DNA of 64,000 nt from Bryum argenteum (lineage: Eukaryota > Streptophyta > Bryopsida > Bryales > Bryaceae): contig CM073322.1 of assembly GCA_037043015.1 (NCBI GenBank), positions 13,713,601 through 13,777,600 on the forward strand, given 5' to 3'. Shown piece after piece: positions 33,269-45,357 of this stretch (its first letter is position 1; each line of letters starts with the position of its first letter). The position numbers and the translations under genes were made by a program. The notes below the pieces were generated by a model. That model saw only the letters and a list, made by a program, of their open reading frames with translations. It was not told the DNA's origin and did no database searches.

Positions 33269-36200
33269 CGTCACCCCAACAGCACTACCGACACATTGAC
33301 TGTCACCAATACACACATGGTATAAGGATTCCCGAGGATAGTACTACAAGTAAACCAACTATAAAATCTCTTCTGCGATGATGGCATGAACCATGGGCTG
33401 TAATCGAAATTGCACAGACTAGAAACTCCGTTCGTATCCATTCAGGTTATCGAACTCTTGCAAACTTTGCATGCCATTAGAATCTCACCTTACGTGTTTG
33501 ACAAGAGTGAGCAATCCTTGTTAAGGATCAGACAGCTCATTAGAGACTGAACCCTATTGAAAGATTCTCCTACGAGAGACGTCTAAACACTCCAAAATTT
33601 CGATTCAGCTCTCTCAAGGCACAAGCATTCATAACGAGGTCATCCCGTTTAAAAGCAAGGACTGATAATTCACCGCTCAGTTATCGAGCACGAGCAACTA
33701 TGTGCAATCCTCGCAAAAAATCAATAAGCTAAATAGAAACTAAAAGCACAAACTTAGCTCAGTGATTTCTCCTACGAACGCCTAACCAGTCCTAAATTGA
33801 AGTTTAGATTTCTCAAGGCACACCAATCGAGAAAATCCCAAACCCAAATTGCAATACAGTCGGCCAACCCAAATTGATTGCAGGAGTCTATAATTCATCG
33901 CTAAGTAATCTCACACTACGAGGAACTATATGCAATCCTTGAAAGAGACCCATCACCTTCTAAGAAACGCACATACTTAGCTCAGTCGAACAAGTAAGGT
34001 ATCAAGCCATCCGTGACCCAATTGATAAATTCTTCTACCATTCCGAAGTTGGAATTTCGCTCTCAAGGCACGATCGATGGAAAATGGCCCGACCCGAATT
34101 AGAACTGATTTTTCTCAAGGCACACTCAATCAAATAGGGTACAGCTCTCTCAGGACACAATCAACAAGCAGTCGCGTGCAGCTTTCTAGAGACACAATCA
34201 TTAGAAAAGAGGGTAACCCAAATAAACTGCAAAGCTTGAAAATCCACCGCTAAGTTGCCATGTTGAAATCGCGCAACACGCAATCCTTGTAAAACTTCAA
34301 TTACCTTGTTAGAAAGACACATACTTTGCTCGGTCGAAGCAGAGCGCGGACAAGCAAGGCACTAAGCCATTCACGACCCGATCGATGGAATCCCTGAAGT
34401 TGGAATCCGGCTCTTTCAGAGCACAACCCAAATTGCAATTCCGCTCTCTTGCGGGTACAATCAATCAGATGAAGTACAGCTCTCTCGGGACACAATCAAG
34501 CGGAAAGAGGACAACCCAAATTGGATGAAGCTCTCTCAGCGCACAATCAAAAGGAAACGAGGTGAACGGAGATGAACTGCAGGGGTAAAATATTCACCGC
34601 TGAGTTATCAGGTCTGAAACCACCGAATACGTCTAAACTACTGTACATGTCGATCCACATGTCAAAATTGAGAGAGAAACGCTACGTCCCGATGCTGGGG
34701 CTACGCAACTGATGCCGAACCGACGAGCACTCGAACGCTCAACAACGATTGTGTGGCTGGGCGGGCGGTGCAGGTGAATCGTACAGTAAGCAAACATCCC
34801 AAAAACCAACCAACCCAATACAATTGCAGCACATTCCATTCATCGAACAAGTAGAGTTCATCCATCGGACTGATGAAGGATACACTTGTCGTCAATTGCA
34901 TGATTCAGTACTTGTCATGAAAATTCCATGTGGGGACGCTTTCAGCTCCGAAACGAAAAAAAACCAATGATGTAAAGAGAGTAATAATTTTGCAGGTACG
35001 CTATAATTACCACTCACGAGTAAGAGAGTGCAGATTACTCTTCCCTTTTCTAGAAGGAAGGCATTTTCTTTTAACATATTGATACTGTTTCGACGAAAAC
35101 AACAACAACCTGAAGGTACCAAGCTTGTGAATTCGAGAATTACGTCTTTTCTTTCCAGTGATAAGGAACGATAGATTGCTGGTTTAGAAAAATTTGGATA
35201 GAAAAGTGGGTTGCTTTCAAGTGAGTCCAATTTCACAGCGGTCTACGGCAGTATTGACGTACAGAATTCACAAGAGGGCAGCAGGGGTGATGGCGCCACG
35301 CAACCAGGCCAGCCATTTCAAAGACCCTCCCTTATGACTTCCTGTACTTGAATGACTTCCTCTGTACTTTACTTGGAGCCAGAGATTCGTTGTTGTCAAC
35401 TCCTGAGAGCTCACCTACTCTCAAGCAAGGTCCAAGGAACATATTAACCCCTAACTTTCCTTAAAACCCAAAACAGGTTTTTGAGGCTTCCGCAAGATAA
35501 AAACTCAGCCAACTTTGACCATTCTAATCTCACAAATGAGGAAGAATGAACGGTTCAAATTTGGTATGTGAGAAAAATGTCAAGTGAACTTCGAGATCTT
35601 ACTGTTGAATTTTTTAGATAATGCTTAGATTGAGATTTTTTGAGCTTAATCTAAAGGAGGGTCAGATTTTGTGACTTAGACCCGTTTTGCAACTAGGGGT
35701 TAAAATTTGATGTTTCTTAAGGAAAGTTCTATCCTAGAACAAGAAACTGTTTTTTATTCGAAATAAGAATCTTCCAACTTTTGATATGGACATTACAGTA
35801 CCGTGAAAGAAAACACCACGCCTTCTTCTGTAAGCCCAATTATTGTACGCATCAATCCCTGGTCCTTGGTCCATGATTGCCTTTCTACTACACCAAATTG
35901 GTGGATTAGTGTTAATTTCACCTTATCGGTATAAATATGTTATAAGTTTTTACTATTAATCAATATTTTTACCTGCTACATTGGGCAAGATGGGGATCCT
36001 TACATAGTATTAGAATCAATAACCTTAGTAAGAAAAAATTGCTGAAACTCTCAACATAAAACATTTTCAAATCTTATAATAATCTAACACAAATCTACCT
36101 ATTTAGAGTACTGGTAGTACAAAATTAGATTAGATATAAACTAGCAAAGTTTAATTCTTTACTACTGATTGTCATTGTTAGAGAGGATAGCGGCCCTCAC

Positions 36201-36706
36201 ACTAATCCTACAAAAGTAATCAAGCATAGTAAATCTATAAATTTCTTCTGTAACAAATTAGAAATTGAGAAGCATCTAACCTACAAACATAGTTTCTTTC
36301 TAAGCTCAAAAGAACTAAAAAAAAATGTTGCTACATTCAAAATCCCATAAACATGAATCCTAGTTCTTTAAAACCAACTTGGACATTGAGCTTTTTTCCT
36401 CATGTGTGCGTCAAAACAAAATAGAAGAAAAAAAAGAATCCACAAAAACATGATATGAACAGTATGTATGCAAGGTTTAAAAATCGAACGAGGAAAGCGT
36501 TCTCTGCATCTTAAGTATGTCAGCAACTATTCATGTCAGGCTTGAGTGCCTATTTTGCTAATGAAATTAAAAGAGGATTTAACACTTTGATATTCTCGAA
36601 CTTGCTTTGAGTGGCTCTATCTATGATTTTAAATTAGTGCTTTAAATCTCTGAGTGGTTTCGGTGATGATTGAATTTAACCTTATATCTACTAGTGAGTT
36701 TAGCAA
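33269..36706. other. LCAT4-like upstream region and AT-rich intergenic DNA
   Basis: 33.55-34.6 kb is a degenerate repeat field, listed separately. 34.6-35.3 kb has open frames on both strands (minus 34701-34901, minus 34892-35236) with no recognisable family. About 35.5-35.6 kb carries an inverted copy of dispersed family B. 35.9-36.5 kb is AT-rich and I see nothing in it. From about 36.52 kb a subrepeat related to the inverted-repeat arms begins. Confidence 0.5.
33590..34560. repeat. degenerate interspersed motif field upstream of the LCAT4-like gene
   Basis: A motif near AGCTCTCTCAGGACACAATC recurs about ten times, for example at about 33610, 33812, 34062, 34112, 34145, 34183, 34410, 34448, 34478 and 34532. 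Intervening blocks are often similar too (AACCCAAATTGCAAT, TAGCTCAGT, CAATCCTTG). The spacing is irregular, so this is a decayed higher-order tandem array and not a simple satellite. Confidence 0.65.
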
Positions 36707-37504
36707 CACGGATGCCAAATAGGACCAAGGCCTTGAGAAGGCACTGCAAACGATTATCACCGTTTTGGGGGTTTGAACTGACACCACCACGTTGTCCGCA
36801 CTCGGACCTCTCGGACGTTTTGAGGGTGTGTAGCTATTGTTGTTGGTAAACTGCGTTTACTTACATGTACCATGAATTTTTTTACTCTCGCTATAGTGTG
36901 GCTCGACTCTCTTACTTATTACTATCTCTTTTTAAACAAGTGCGGCGCAATAAGGAGTTCATGACTTGGGCGTTGTTACAGATGCAGATGCAGCAAAATA
37001 AGGAGTGACAACGCAAAATAACGAGTATCGTTCGCATACCAACAATATGCATCTCACCTACGTTCAATAACTATCTATGCTAGGTTTGAGTGCCGATTTT
37101 GCTAATGATATTAAATTAAAGAGGATTTAATGCCTTGATCTTATCGAACTTGCTTTGAGTGGCTCTATCTATGCTTTGAGGCGAATCTAAATGCGTGCTT
37201 TAAATCTCTAGGTGGTTTTAAGGGTGATTGAATTTAATTTTATATCTATTAGTGAGGCTAGGAACATTGAACGTCTTGGGCTTACAAAGATTACACATGC
37301 TTGGGTGTCGGTTCTCTTGATGAGATTGAAAGAAGATCTCACTCCTTGATCTTATGGAACATGCTTTAAATGGATCTTTTTATTCTTTGAGGCAAATCTT
37401 AATGTGTACTTTAAATCTCTAGGTGGTTTCAAGCGTGATTTAATTTTATTTTATATGTATTAGTGAGTTTAGCAACATTAAACGTCTTGGGCTTACAGAG
37501 ATTA
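36707..37504 (+). repeat. long inverted repeat, left arm (798 bp)
   Basis: Matches the reverse complement of 46778-47575 nearly base for base over about 798 bp, with most differences in the outermost 60 bases. Internally it has a unique outer part, including GTTTGAACTGACACCACCAC, and two inner subrepeats of about 200 bp. Each subrepeat contains GTGGCTCTATCTATGCTTTG-like, CTTTAAATCTCTAGGTGGTT and GTCTTGGGCTTACA blocks. A further diverged subrepeat lies just outside, at about 36520-36706. No coding content is seen in the arm. Confidence 0.9.
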
Positions 37505-38603
37505 TGGTAGAACGCTCTCAAATGGCGCAAAATTCAGCATGGAGAATTTCATGCAATTTAAGGTCTGTGAGCAATTTTCGTGGATGAGCAAGGCACCAAG
37601 GAGCCGAGTGGTTCAAAAATTAGAAATTTTTGACAAAGGAAGAATTATGTAGAATTAAAAGAAGGACAGGTAGTAAACTCCCCCATGTAGCGCATAGGAT
37701 CCATGCGTAAGGGATAATACGGAATCGAAGCAGAAGACAAAAGTTGCTCTAAAATGGAACAAATGATTCACTGTACAAGGACAAACAACAACCAATAATA
37801 AAGGGAAAAGAGCCTTGAAGTACGCTTTAAGTTCCCAACTAGAGAACATTACTAACCTATCAGGAGTTCTTTTTGTTCCCACATGGTTCACGAACCCATG
37901 TTTAGTAGCACGATCTGTACACTAACATCGTGGAGCACCTAAATTATTGAATAACCTTGTTGTCAACCAAAAATGGCGCGCTTTTCTTCCTGATTCTATT
38001 GTGCATCACCGTTGCTTTCAAAACCTGTGGTTGTGGGAGGAAACAATGAAGTGAAGACCATGGAATTGTATAACAGAGGTTGCGATGGCCACAATTGAGA
38101 AGTGGGTGGTCGAAATCCTGCGGATGGAGAGAGCAGCTGCACCTGCTGGTTGAAGAACGACCCTCCCGTTGCAAGTCCATGAATGCGGTGTTGCTCCGAA
38201 GGGAAGTCCCGATGAGTCGATTTTGCATAACCGTAACCCTCCTCCGGTCCTGTTGCGCATTGACAAGCGGAATAAATCCCTTCTGCCATCATCTGTAATA
38301 GCTGATATTGCTTGATCCAAATCTGCATGGGTCCAATTACCGTTTTTTTTCCGTCTAACACTTTTGCTCCCTGGTGCAGGCGGCGTGCTTTGTACTACAC
38401 TCTTGAGCCACAGATAGGATTTTGTTGCCTGACATTCTGCAAAGAACACATGCCACAAAACGAAAATGATTAGATGCATGCTAAATAGTATCTCATTCAT
38501 CGACATGGTCACAGACATGATTTACATGGAAGCATCCATTGATCACTACTTCGAGCAATGGCGGGGACTAAGTGCAGGCAGCTAGCTCTGATGGCACTAC
38601 TAC
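37505..38603. other. interior of the inverted-repeat block, left of the nested retroelement
   Basis: Non-repetitive DNA between the left arm and the gypsy insertion. Its minus strand has exon-like open sequence (see 37996-38322). The last bases before the insertion include one copy of the ACTAC target duplication (38599-38603). Confidence 0.55.
37996..38322 (-). pseudogene. exon-like fragment of an unrecognised protein
   Basis: After a possible acceptor (ACCCATGCAG) a frame runs 108 codons to a TAG. Its composition is protein-like, rich in Gln, Pro and Ser, with SEQHRIHGLATGGSFFNQQV and later LWPSQPLLYNSM. A second overlapping minus frame starting upstream contains NGNWTHADLDQAISAI, which loosely recalls an HTH-psq domain. 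The two frames cannot both be right over their whole length. No complete gene can be built, so it is best read as a fragment captured in or left within the inverted-repeat block. Confidence 0.3.
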
Positions 38604-39027
38604 TGTCAGGGACACGAGAATACAAGAGACGGGAGAAGCTAGAACGAGAAGAAGAGTATAGATATAACTCAAATGGGACTCAGATTAACAAGAAGAGTAC
38701 ACAACAACACCAAGAGGTGTGAGCTAGAGCTCCAAGAGATGCGTTGTCGAGACTAAAGTTGCCCCCAGTCTACACTTCTATATATATTAGCTTAGAAGAA
38801 AGTTCTCCAGAACCTTCCACAATCTAAGACCTTCCTAGGACCTTCCAGAAACTTCCAAGACCTTCCAGAGACTTCCAGGACCTTCCAGAAGCTTCCAGAG
38901 ACGTCGAGGACCTTCTAGAGGCTTCCGGAAGCTTCCAGGAACTTCCAGAGACTTCTAGAAGTTTCCACAAGCTTCTAGAACTTTCTAGAACCTTCCTACG
39001 TTGCCTCACTAGTATGTGCCCGTGACA
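38604..39027 (-). repeat. gypsy LTR (424 bp, 3' LTR of the element)
   Basis: Begins TGTCAGGGACACGAGAATAC and ends CCGTGACA on the plus strand. It contains a TATATATAT stretch and a long run of CTTCCAGA-type short repeats in which perfect heat-shock-element triplets can be read. It is 10 bp longer than the other LTR through one extra repeat unit. Confidence 0.95.
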
Positions 39028-42000
39028 TCATCCCCCCCCCTTTAGCTTCGAGGTCTCCGAGAAGCCTAGAGCACGATCACCTTCAGAATCGCAAGAAATC
39101 GAACACTTGGCGCATGGTCTCGGCAATGTATTCGAGCTGCCTCGCCCGCGGTAGATGATTCATGGGTCTTTCTAGCCAACAATAATGCCCAACGCCTTGG
39201 ACTTGTGACCATGCGTGAACCTCCGTAGCTTCATTATGAAAACGTCCTGCAAATACTCCTTCCGGACGACCTTCGCTAGCAGCTTCAACTTCTAACACCA
39301 ATACGAACGACCTCGTCTTGGTATTCGTTGCCGCCTTCTGGGTTCGGTTGGTTCTTCATCTCGAGGACGTCGGCGTGATCCGCTAGGTTGAGAAAGTACT
39401 GCTAATGTGGTATCTACTTCCTCGCTATCCATGTCTAGAAGTACTCGTAAATTCGAAATGGTTACAAGAAACTAAACGAACAATCAAGCGTAGTTGTGTT
39501 TTGTGCATACTAAAACTCTATCTTATATACTTGTAGAAGAAACGTCTTCATGAAGTTTCATCTACGATATGGTTTTGGCTTTTTGGGATATCTTTGATGG
39601 AATTCCTGTAGCTTTAGCTGTGCATTTGTCAAATTTGTGGCTGGCTCCCTCGTACGTTCACAGATGTCATATCCTTGCTAGTGGATAAGATATTGTAACT
39701 TTCCCCTTCTCCTCCGCGAATCAAGGACCTCTTCCACTTCATACTCATCGTGATTTTCTACTTCAACCGCTGGTGGTAATGGTTGTAATCTTCCTGAGAT
39801 AGTAGACCCTTTATATACTTCTAGAAGGGAAACATGAAAAACTGGATGTACCTTCATGGAAGCAGGTAACTCCACCCGATACGCAACTGGATTAATTTGT
39901 TCTTGAATACGAAATGGGCCAAGTCGCCTATAGTCCAATTTGTTGCAGGGCCAATTGGTCTTGATGTTTCGCCGAAGAAGCCACACCTTATCGCCAACAT
40001 GAAAAGCAGGAGATTCCTTTCGAAGCCGGTCTGCAGAAATCTTATACAAATTTTGAGCTTGTTGTAATTGCATCTTCAAAATAGCTTGGATTTCTGATAA
40101 GTGCTTGACAAGATCTTCAGCTGCTGGATTCTTATCACCGATTGATGCCAAGATATCAAGTTTGGGATGATATCCATAATTGGCATAGAAGGGGGTTTGC
40201 TGAGTCGACGTGTGAATAGAATTGTTTTAAGCAAACTCCGCCAATAGTAAATACGATGTCCAGTTATCTTGTTGATAGTTGATTGTACATCGTAGATACT
40301 GCTCCAACACTTGATTAACTCGTTCTGTTTGGCCATCAGTTTGAGGGTGAAAAGCAGAAGAGAGCTTGTTGTCGACCTTCAATATCTCAAATAGCGATCT
40401 CCAAAATCTTGATATAAATTGGAGTCCGTGGTCAGAAATAATATCATCCAGTAAGCCATGATGACGATATATATTGTCTAGAAAGAGTTTTGCTGTCGCT
40501 TTACCAGAGATAGACTTTCTACATGGAATAAATTGCGCCATCTTCGTGAACCGGTCTACGACAACAAAAATTGCGTCAAATGTTGCCGATCGTGGCAGAT
40601 CTGTAATGAAGTCCATCGAAAGAGATGACCATAGCCGTTGAGGAACCGGCAATGGTTGCAGGAGTCCATAGGGTCGATGCCGAGGATTTTTGGACCTCGA
40701 ACAAATATCGCAAGATAATACAAAGTCTTTGATAGGCTTCTACATTTGTGGCCACCAGAAATCTCGAGAAACAAGCTCCAATGTTTGTTAAAGCCAAAAT
40801 GTCCCGCTGCAGGGAAGTCGTGGTGAGAGTGAAGTACACGAAGTCGAAGTGATTCTTCCGGAATATAGACACGATCTTCAAAATACAACAAGTTATCTTG
40901 AATCTTGAACTTGTCGTTGTCAGAGTGTTGTTTTGTTTTACAAAACAAGGGGTCTTGGGCAGATGCTATCTGAATATCACGACGGAAGTCGTCATCAACT
41001 GGTATTGTCATGGACGTTGCACAAAGGCAAAATCGTTCAGGGTGTAACAACGTCGTATGTTGTTGATCAAACGCAACGTCTTCGGCTTTTGGTGCAAGAT
41101 ACGCCCTTCTTGATAATGCATCCGAAAGTCCTTGTTGTTTTCCTGGGCGATATGTGATAGTGAAATCAACCGGGATAAGGACATATTCCAACAAGCTTGG
41201 CGACGATTCAAAACCCTAACGGATGTAAAATATTCCAAGTTTTTGTGATCGGTATACACAACAACCGCATGAGCAGCTCCTTCTAATAGATGACGCCATT
41301 CTTGAAAGGAATCAACTGTAGCAAGAAGTTCCTTATCATGAATCTCGTAGTTTATTTCGGCTGCCGAAAATTTCCTCGAGTAAAAAGCAATAGAATGGAG
41401 CTTTTCATCTTTTCCCATTTGCGAGAGCACTGCGCCTAGTGCGAAATGAGAGGCGTCGGTTTCCATGTAAAACGCCTTCGTAAAGTCTGGATGTACTAAG
41501 ATTGGAGCTGTAGTAAAAGCAACTTTCAAGTCTTCAAATGCCTTCTGCGCTGCAGGTCCCCATTCCAACTTGCCCTTACATGTCAACCGGGTCAAGGGGG
41601 CCACAACTTGATAATAATTCTTGTTAAATATCCGATAAAAGTTAGCAAAGCCAAGGAAACATTGCACGTCGCGGACTTTCTTTGGTCAAGCCCAATCTGT
41701 AATTGCTTGAACTTTCTTTGGATCCATTAGAAGGCCTTCGTTAGATATCACATATCCGAGAAACTCAACCTTCGGTTGGTGAAATGCGCATTTCTCCACT
41801 TTGGCATATAAACTCCTTTCACGTAGCTTTTGTAACACCAGCTTCACATGTTCTTCATGCTCTTTGATGTTGCTGGAGTAGATTAGAATGTCGTCTAAAT
41901 AGCAAACGATGAATCTATCCAAGTATTCTTGAAAAACGTCATTCATCAAATGCTGGAAGATAGCTGGGGCATTGGTCAATCCGAACGGAATAACGTTATA

Positions 42001-44332
42001 CTCAAAATGTCCGTACCTTGTGCGAAAGGCGGTCTTCCACTCGTCTCCTTCTTTAATTCGCACGAGATTATAAGCTCCACGGAGATCTATCTTCGTATAG
42101 ATCTTTGCTTGGCCGAGCTTGTCCAAAAGTCTCGATATCAGAGGCAACGGATAACGATTCTTCACGGTAACTTTGTTCAGGCCTCGATAGTCTACACATA
42201 GTCGTAACGAGCGATCCTTCTTCTTTACAAAGAGTATAGGTGTCCCTGCTGGAGACTTGGAATGTCGAATAAAATTCTTCGCAAGATTCTCGTCAATATA
42301 CTGCCTCAAAGTTGTAAGCTTGTTCTGAGACAAGTTGTATATCGGGCTGAAAGGTGGTTGCGCTCCGTCTTGGAGATCTATGGCACAATCATACGGTCTA
42401 TGCTCCGGTAATATGTCTGCATTCTTCTTTTCAAATACGTCTTGAAATTGCTTGTACTGCTCCGGAATAGTTGTAAACGCCATTTCTTCTTGAATTCGTG
42501 TTGCATAGATAATAAACGGTGTGTTTTCCTTTGCAGCCTTCATGAATACTTTTGCCCCAACAAGCAAAGACTTTCTGTCCGAGTTCTTCTGGCGTTTTCC
42601 CGGCTGTTGAGGTTTTCTTGGAAATGTTATAGTACGAGAAAACCAATCTATATCCGGGTTATACTTCTCTAACCACGATATTCCAAGAACTATAGGATGG
42701 GAGGGACTATTGATTATGTTAAACATAAGTCTATTGTTATGGACCTCCATTCCTACGTCTACAGGTACAGTTTCGTAAGCGACGACTATAGGTTGCCCGT
42801 CTATAACCTCTGCTTGTACACAGTTAGACTTTTGCTGGAGCGTGATCTTCTGAAGTTTTGCAAAAGTCATATCCATGAAACAAGCAGATGCTCCGGAGTC
42901 TAATTAACTACTAGTTTTTATGTTTTCACGTCCGACAGAAGTAGGTATCGTAAAAGATCGAGCAGGTTGGGAAGAGAGATAAGGACCTTCATGTTTTGGT
43001 GATGATGAAAGATCCAGTTGCACGGCCCCTACTGTGACTCGCCATCCTCGTTTTCCTGAATTGTGGCGCTCCTAATCCTTGTCACGGGTAGCTTCCGCTT
43101 CTTTAGGCAGCCATCGATCTTATGTCCAGGTTCTCCACAATACAGACATAGATTCTCTTCAAATCTTTGTTTCTTTTCTTCAGGCGTCAATGGCTTCAAG
43201 CGTCTTGCGTCGATTTGCATATCTTCTATACCTTGATGTGAACTATGGGTCTTTGCTATGGCAGTACATTCGCTTTGTCTTTAGGAGCTTGAAGACCGTT
43301 GATCTTGATATCGCTGAAAGAGTCGATTATCACATTTTACGGCCTGACGGCCTGACTGATAGTTTCATCGAGCGTGTAAGGGTCTGGGAAATTTAGCAAT
43401 AAGTCCTTCACGTCATCCCTCAAACCTCGATAAAACTGGTCCATTAATGCTTGCTCGCCCCAATTGATATCAGCAGCAAGTTGTCTGTATTCAGAAGCGT
43501 ATACAGACACAGAGCGCGATCCTTGTCGTAAGGCGTAGATCTTATTTAATGCAACTCGCGCCTTGTCATGCTCTCTAAATGCTTCCGTCATTGCTTCTAG
43601 AAATGTCTCAAAATTGCTCAGGATCGGTGATTTTTGCTCAAATAGAGGAGCAAACCACGAAAGGGCTGATCCTGTCAGCAAGGTTCCAACTAATTCAACT
43701 TTTAATTCCTCCGTAGGATATCTCTCTGGTTGCAACATCGTTACCAGTTGGACTTGATTCATAAACCCTCTGAACTTCGACCTTGTTCCATCAAATTTCT
43801 CCGGCATGCTTACTCGAGGTTCCTTGCGTTGTTGAACTTGTAGAGTGTCTTGTCGAATAAGAGGTGGAGTAGCCTCTTCTGCTACAGAAGTAGATGGCTG
43901 ATGCACTCCAATCGTCGTTGTTCCAGAGCTTGAGTTGTTGTAAGCAACGCGACCTTCCACTTCCGCGAGTCTAGTGGTTAATGCGCTTATAGCGTTTATG
44001 AGAACGCCAAACTTGGATTCAAAAAACTCGCTCATACTAACATCTTGGCCCTCGGCCATTTCTATAAAATAAAAAGATTGGAGCGGATAACTAAGTCAAG
44101 CGCCGATTTAGAGGTGGGTAATCCGCAACCTCTAAAATAGCTTTGAAGTCTCCAAGAAGAGGGTTAATCCGCGCTCTTGCAAGAAGATTCAAAGCTGAAC
44201 GAGATATCAGCTTGAGAGAGGGTAATCCGCAACTCTCAAGACGCCAATAGTCCTCCAAACAAGAGGGGTAGTCCACACTCTTGCAAGAAAACCTTAGCTC
44301 TGATATTCGTAAATAAGGCAGTCTTGACAAAC

Positions 44333-44746
44333 TGTCAGGGACACGAGAATACAAGAGACGAGAGAAGCTAGAAAGAGAAGAAGAGTATAGATATAACTCA
44401 AATGGGACTCAGATTAACAAGAAGAGTACACAACAACACCAAGAGGTGTGAGCTAGAGCTCCAAGAGATGCGTTGTCGAGACTGAAGTTGCCCCCAGTCT
44501 CGACTCCTATATATACTAGCTTAGAAGAAGGTTCTCCAGAACCTTCCACAATCTAAGACCTTCCTAGGACCTTCCAGAAACTTCCAAGACCTTCCAGAGA
44601 CTTCCAGAAGCTTCCAGAGACGTCCAGGACCTTCTAGAGGCTTCCAGAAGCTTCCAGGAACTTCCAGAGACTTCTAGAAGTTTCCACAAGCTTCTAGAAC
44701 TTTCTAGAACCTTCCTAAGTTGCCTCACTAGTATGTGGCCGTGACA
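44333..44746 (-). repeat. gypsy LTR (414 bp, 5' LTR of the element)
   Basis: Same ends as the partner LTR, followed by the second ACTAC target copy (44747-44751). Between about 44530 and 44715 it has at least five perfect TTCnnGAAnnTTC triplets, including a longer alternating run near 44692 (TTCTAGAACTTTCTAGAA followed by CCTTC). On the minus strand these would lie upstream of or near the TATA-like stretch at about 44509-44517. Confidence 0.95.
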
Positions 44747-44905
44747 ACTACTGCTATTGCTGCCAGCAGCAATGGCACGCCAGCGGCTTAATCCGTTGTC
44801 AGCGTTAAGGCAACTTTGCCGACTCCTTACGCAGTGATCTTCTAGGCAGGAAGCTCCAGAAGTCAACCGCACCTATTCCTGTTCTGATTCACCAACATTC
44901 TGCAG

Positions 44906-45082
44906 GTCATCAAGCTTGGAGGTGACGAACAGTACAAGGCGATCAAGCCCGGGTTCTGCGATTACGCGAACGATCCTGCACCGATTTCAGCTAATACTCT
45001 TAGTAACGCTGCGAAGGATATATGTTTGGTTTACGAAATTGTACCTGATGCTGTGAAGAGTGAGTACGATCAGACACTGTAG
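44906..45082 (+). pseudogene. exon-like fragment, unrecognised protein
   Basis: Directly after a good acceptor (CAACATTCTGCAG) a frame of 58 codons runs to TAG. It starts VIKLGGDEQYKAIKPGFC and ends VPDAVKSEYDQTL, and it reads like a genuine plant protein, although I cannot name the family. Upstream frames are closed, so it is an isolated terminal exon. It meets the next fragment, on the opposite strand, tail to tail at about 45082. Confidence 0.35.
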
Positions 45083-45357
45083 TAATTGGATGAACAGGAA
45101 GATTTCGGCGACGACGACTATCGACACCTTCAACATACTCGTCTGGCTCGCTCTCAGAATGTTTCGCTTTAAATCCCGTTTGCCCAGCTGTGAATCGATT
45201 CCCTGTAGATTTAGTCTCCTGACTTGCAGAAGGAGGTTCATTTTCCTCTAAAGTACGCAATCGGAGAGAAGGAACTCGTCCTCTTTGCCTGCGTCGACGT
45301 TGCCTTGCCCCCTAAATCAAAATGTCATCAAAATTAAGATCGTCATCTTCCTCCATT
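45083..45357 (-). pseudogene. exon-like fragment with acidic start and basic patches
   Basis: A minus-strand segment that begins MEEDDDLNFDDILI. After a TAG at 45313-45315 it continues in the same frame as ARQRRRRQRGRVPSLRLRTL, ending near PVHPITTV. A splice acceptor reading of the TTTAG is possible. The family is unknown. The length, strand switch at 45082 and absence of partner exons suggest a captured fragment. Confidence 0.3.

Larger units (their letters stand above)
38604..44746 (-). mobile_element. Ty3/gypsy chromovirus, LTR retrotransposon (broken)
   Basis: A 6.1 kb element on the minus strand, nested in the inverted-repeat block and flanked by the 5-bp target duplication ACTAC. LTRs are 44333-44746 (5' side in element orientation) and 38604-39027. 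In element order from about 44.06 kb: gag with a CCHC knuckle (CLYCGEPGHKIDGC), aspartic protease, reverse transcriptase (YLDDILIYS), RNase H, integrase, and a C-terminal chromodomain (EYEVEEVLDSR) near 39.7 kb. An initiator-Met-tRNA-like primer site (TATCAGAGC) lies at about 44297-44305, and a purine tract (AAAGGGGGGGGATGA) adjoins the 3' LTR. The coding region is spread over several frames with roughly half a dozen to ten breaks, so it looks dead. LTR divergence is about 12 substitutions in 414 aligned sites plus one 10-bp indel, that is about 3 percent, suggesting an age of roughly one to a few million years at usual plant rates. Confidence 0.95.

Noticed and set aside
32911-33381. Arg-rich plus frame opposite LCAT4-like exon 1
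   Set aside because: Antisense of the Asp-repeat exon; the sense frame has a complete family match.
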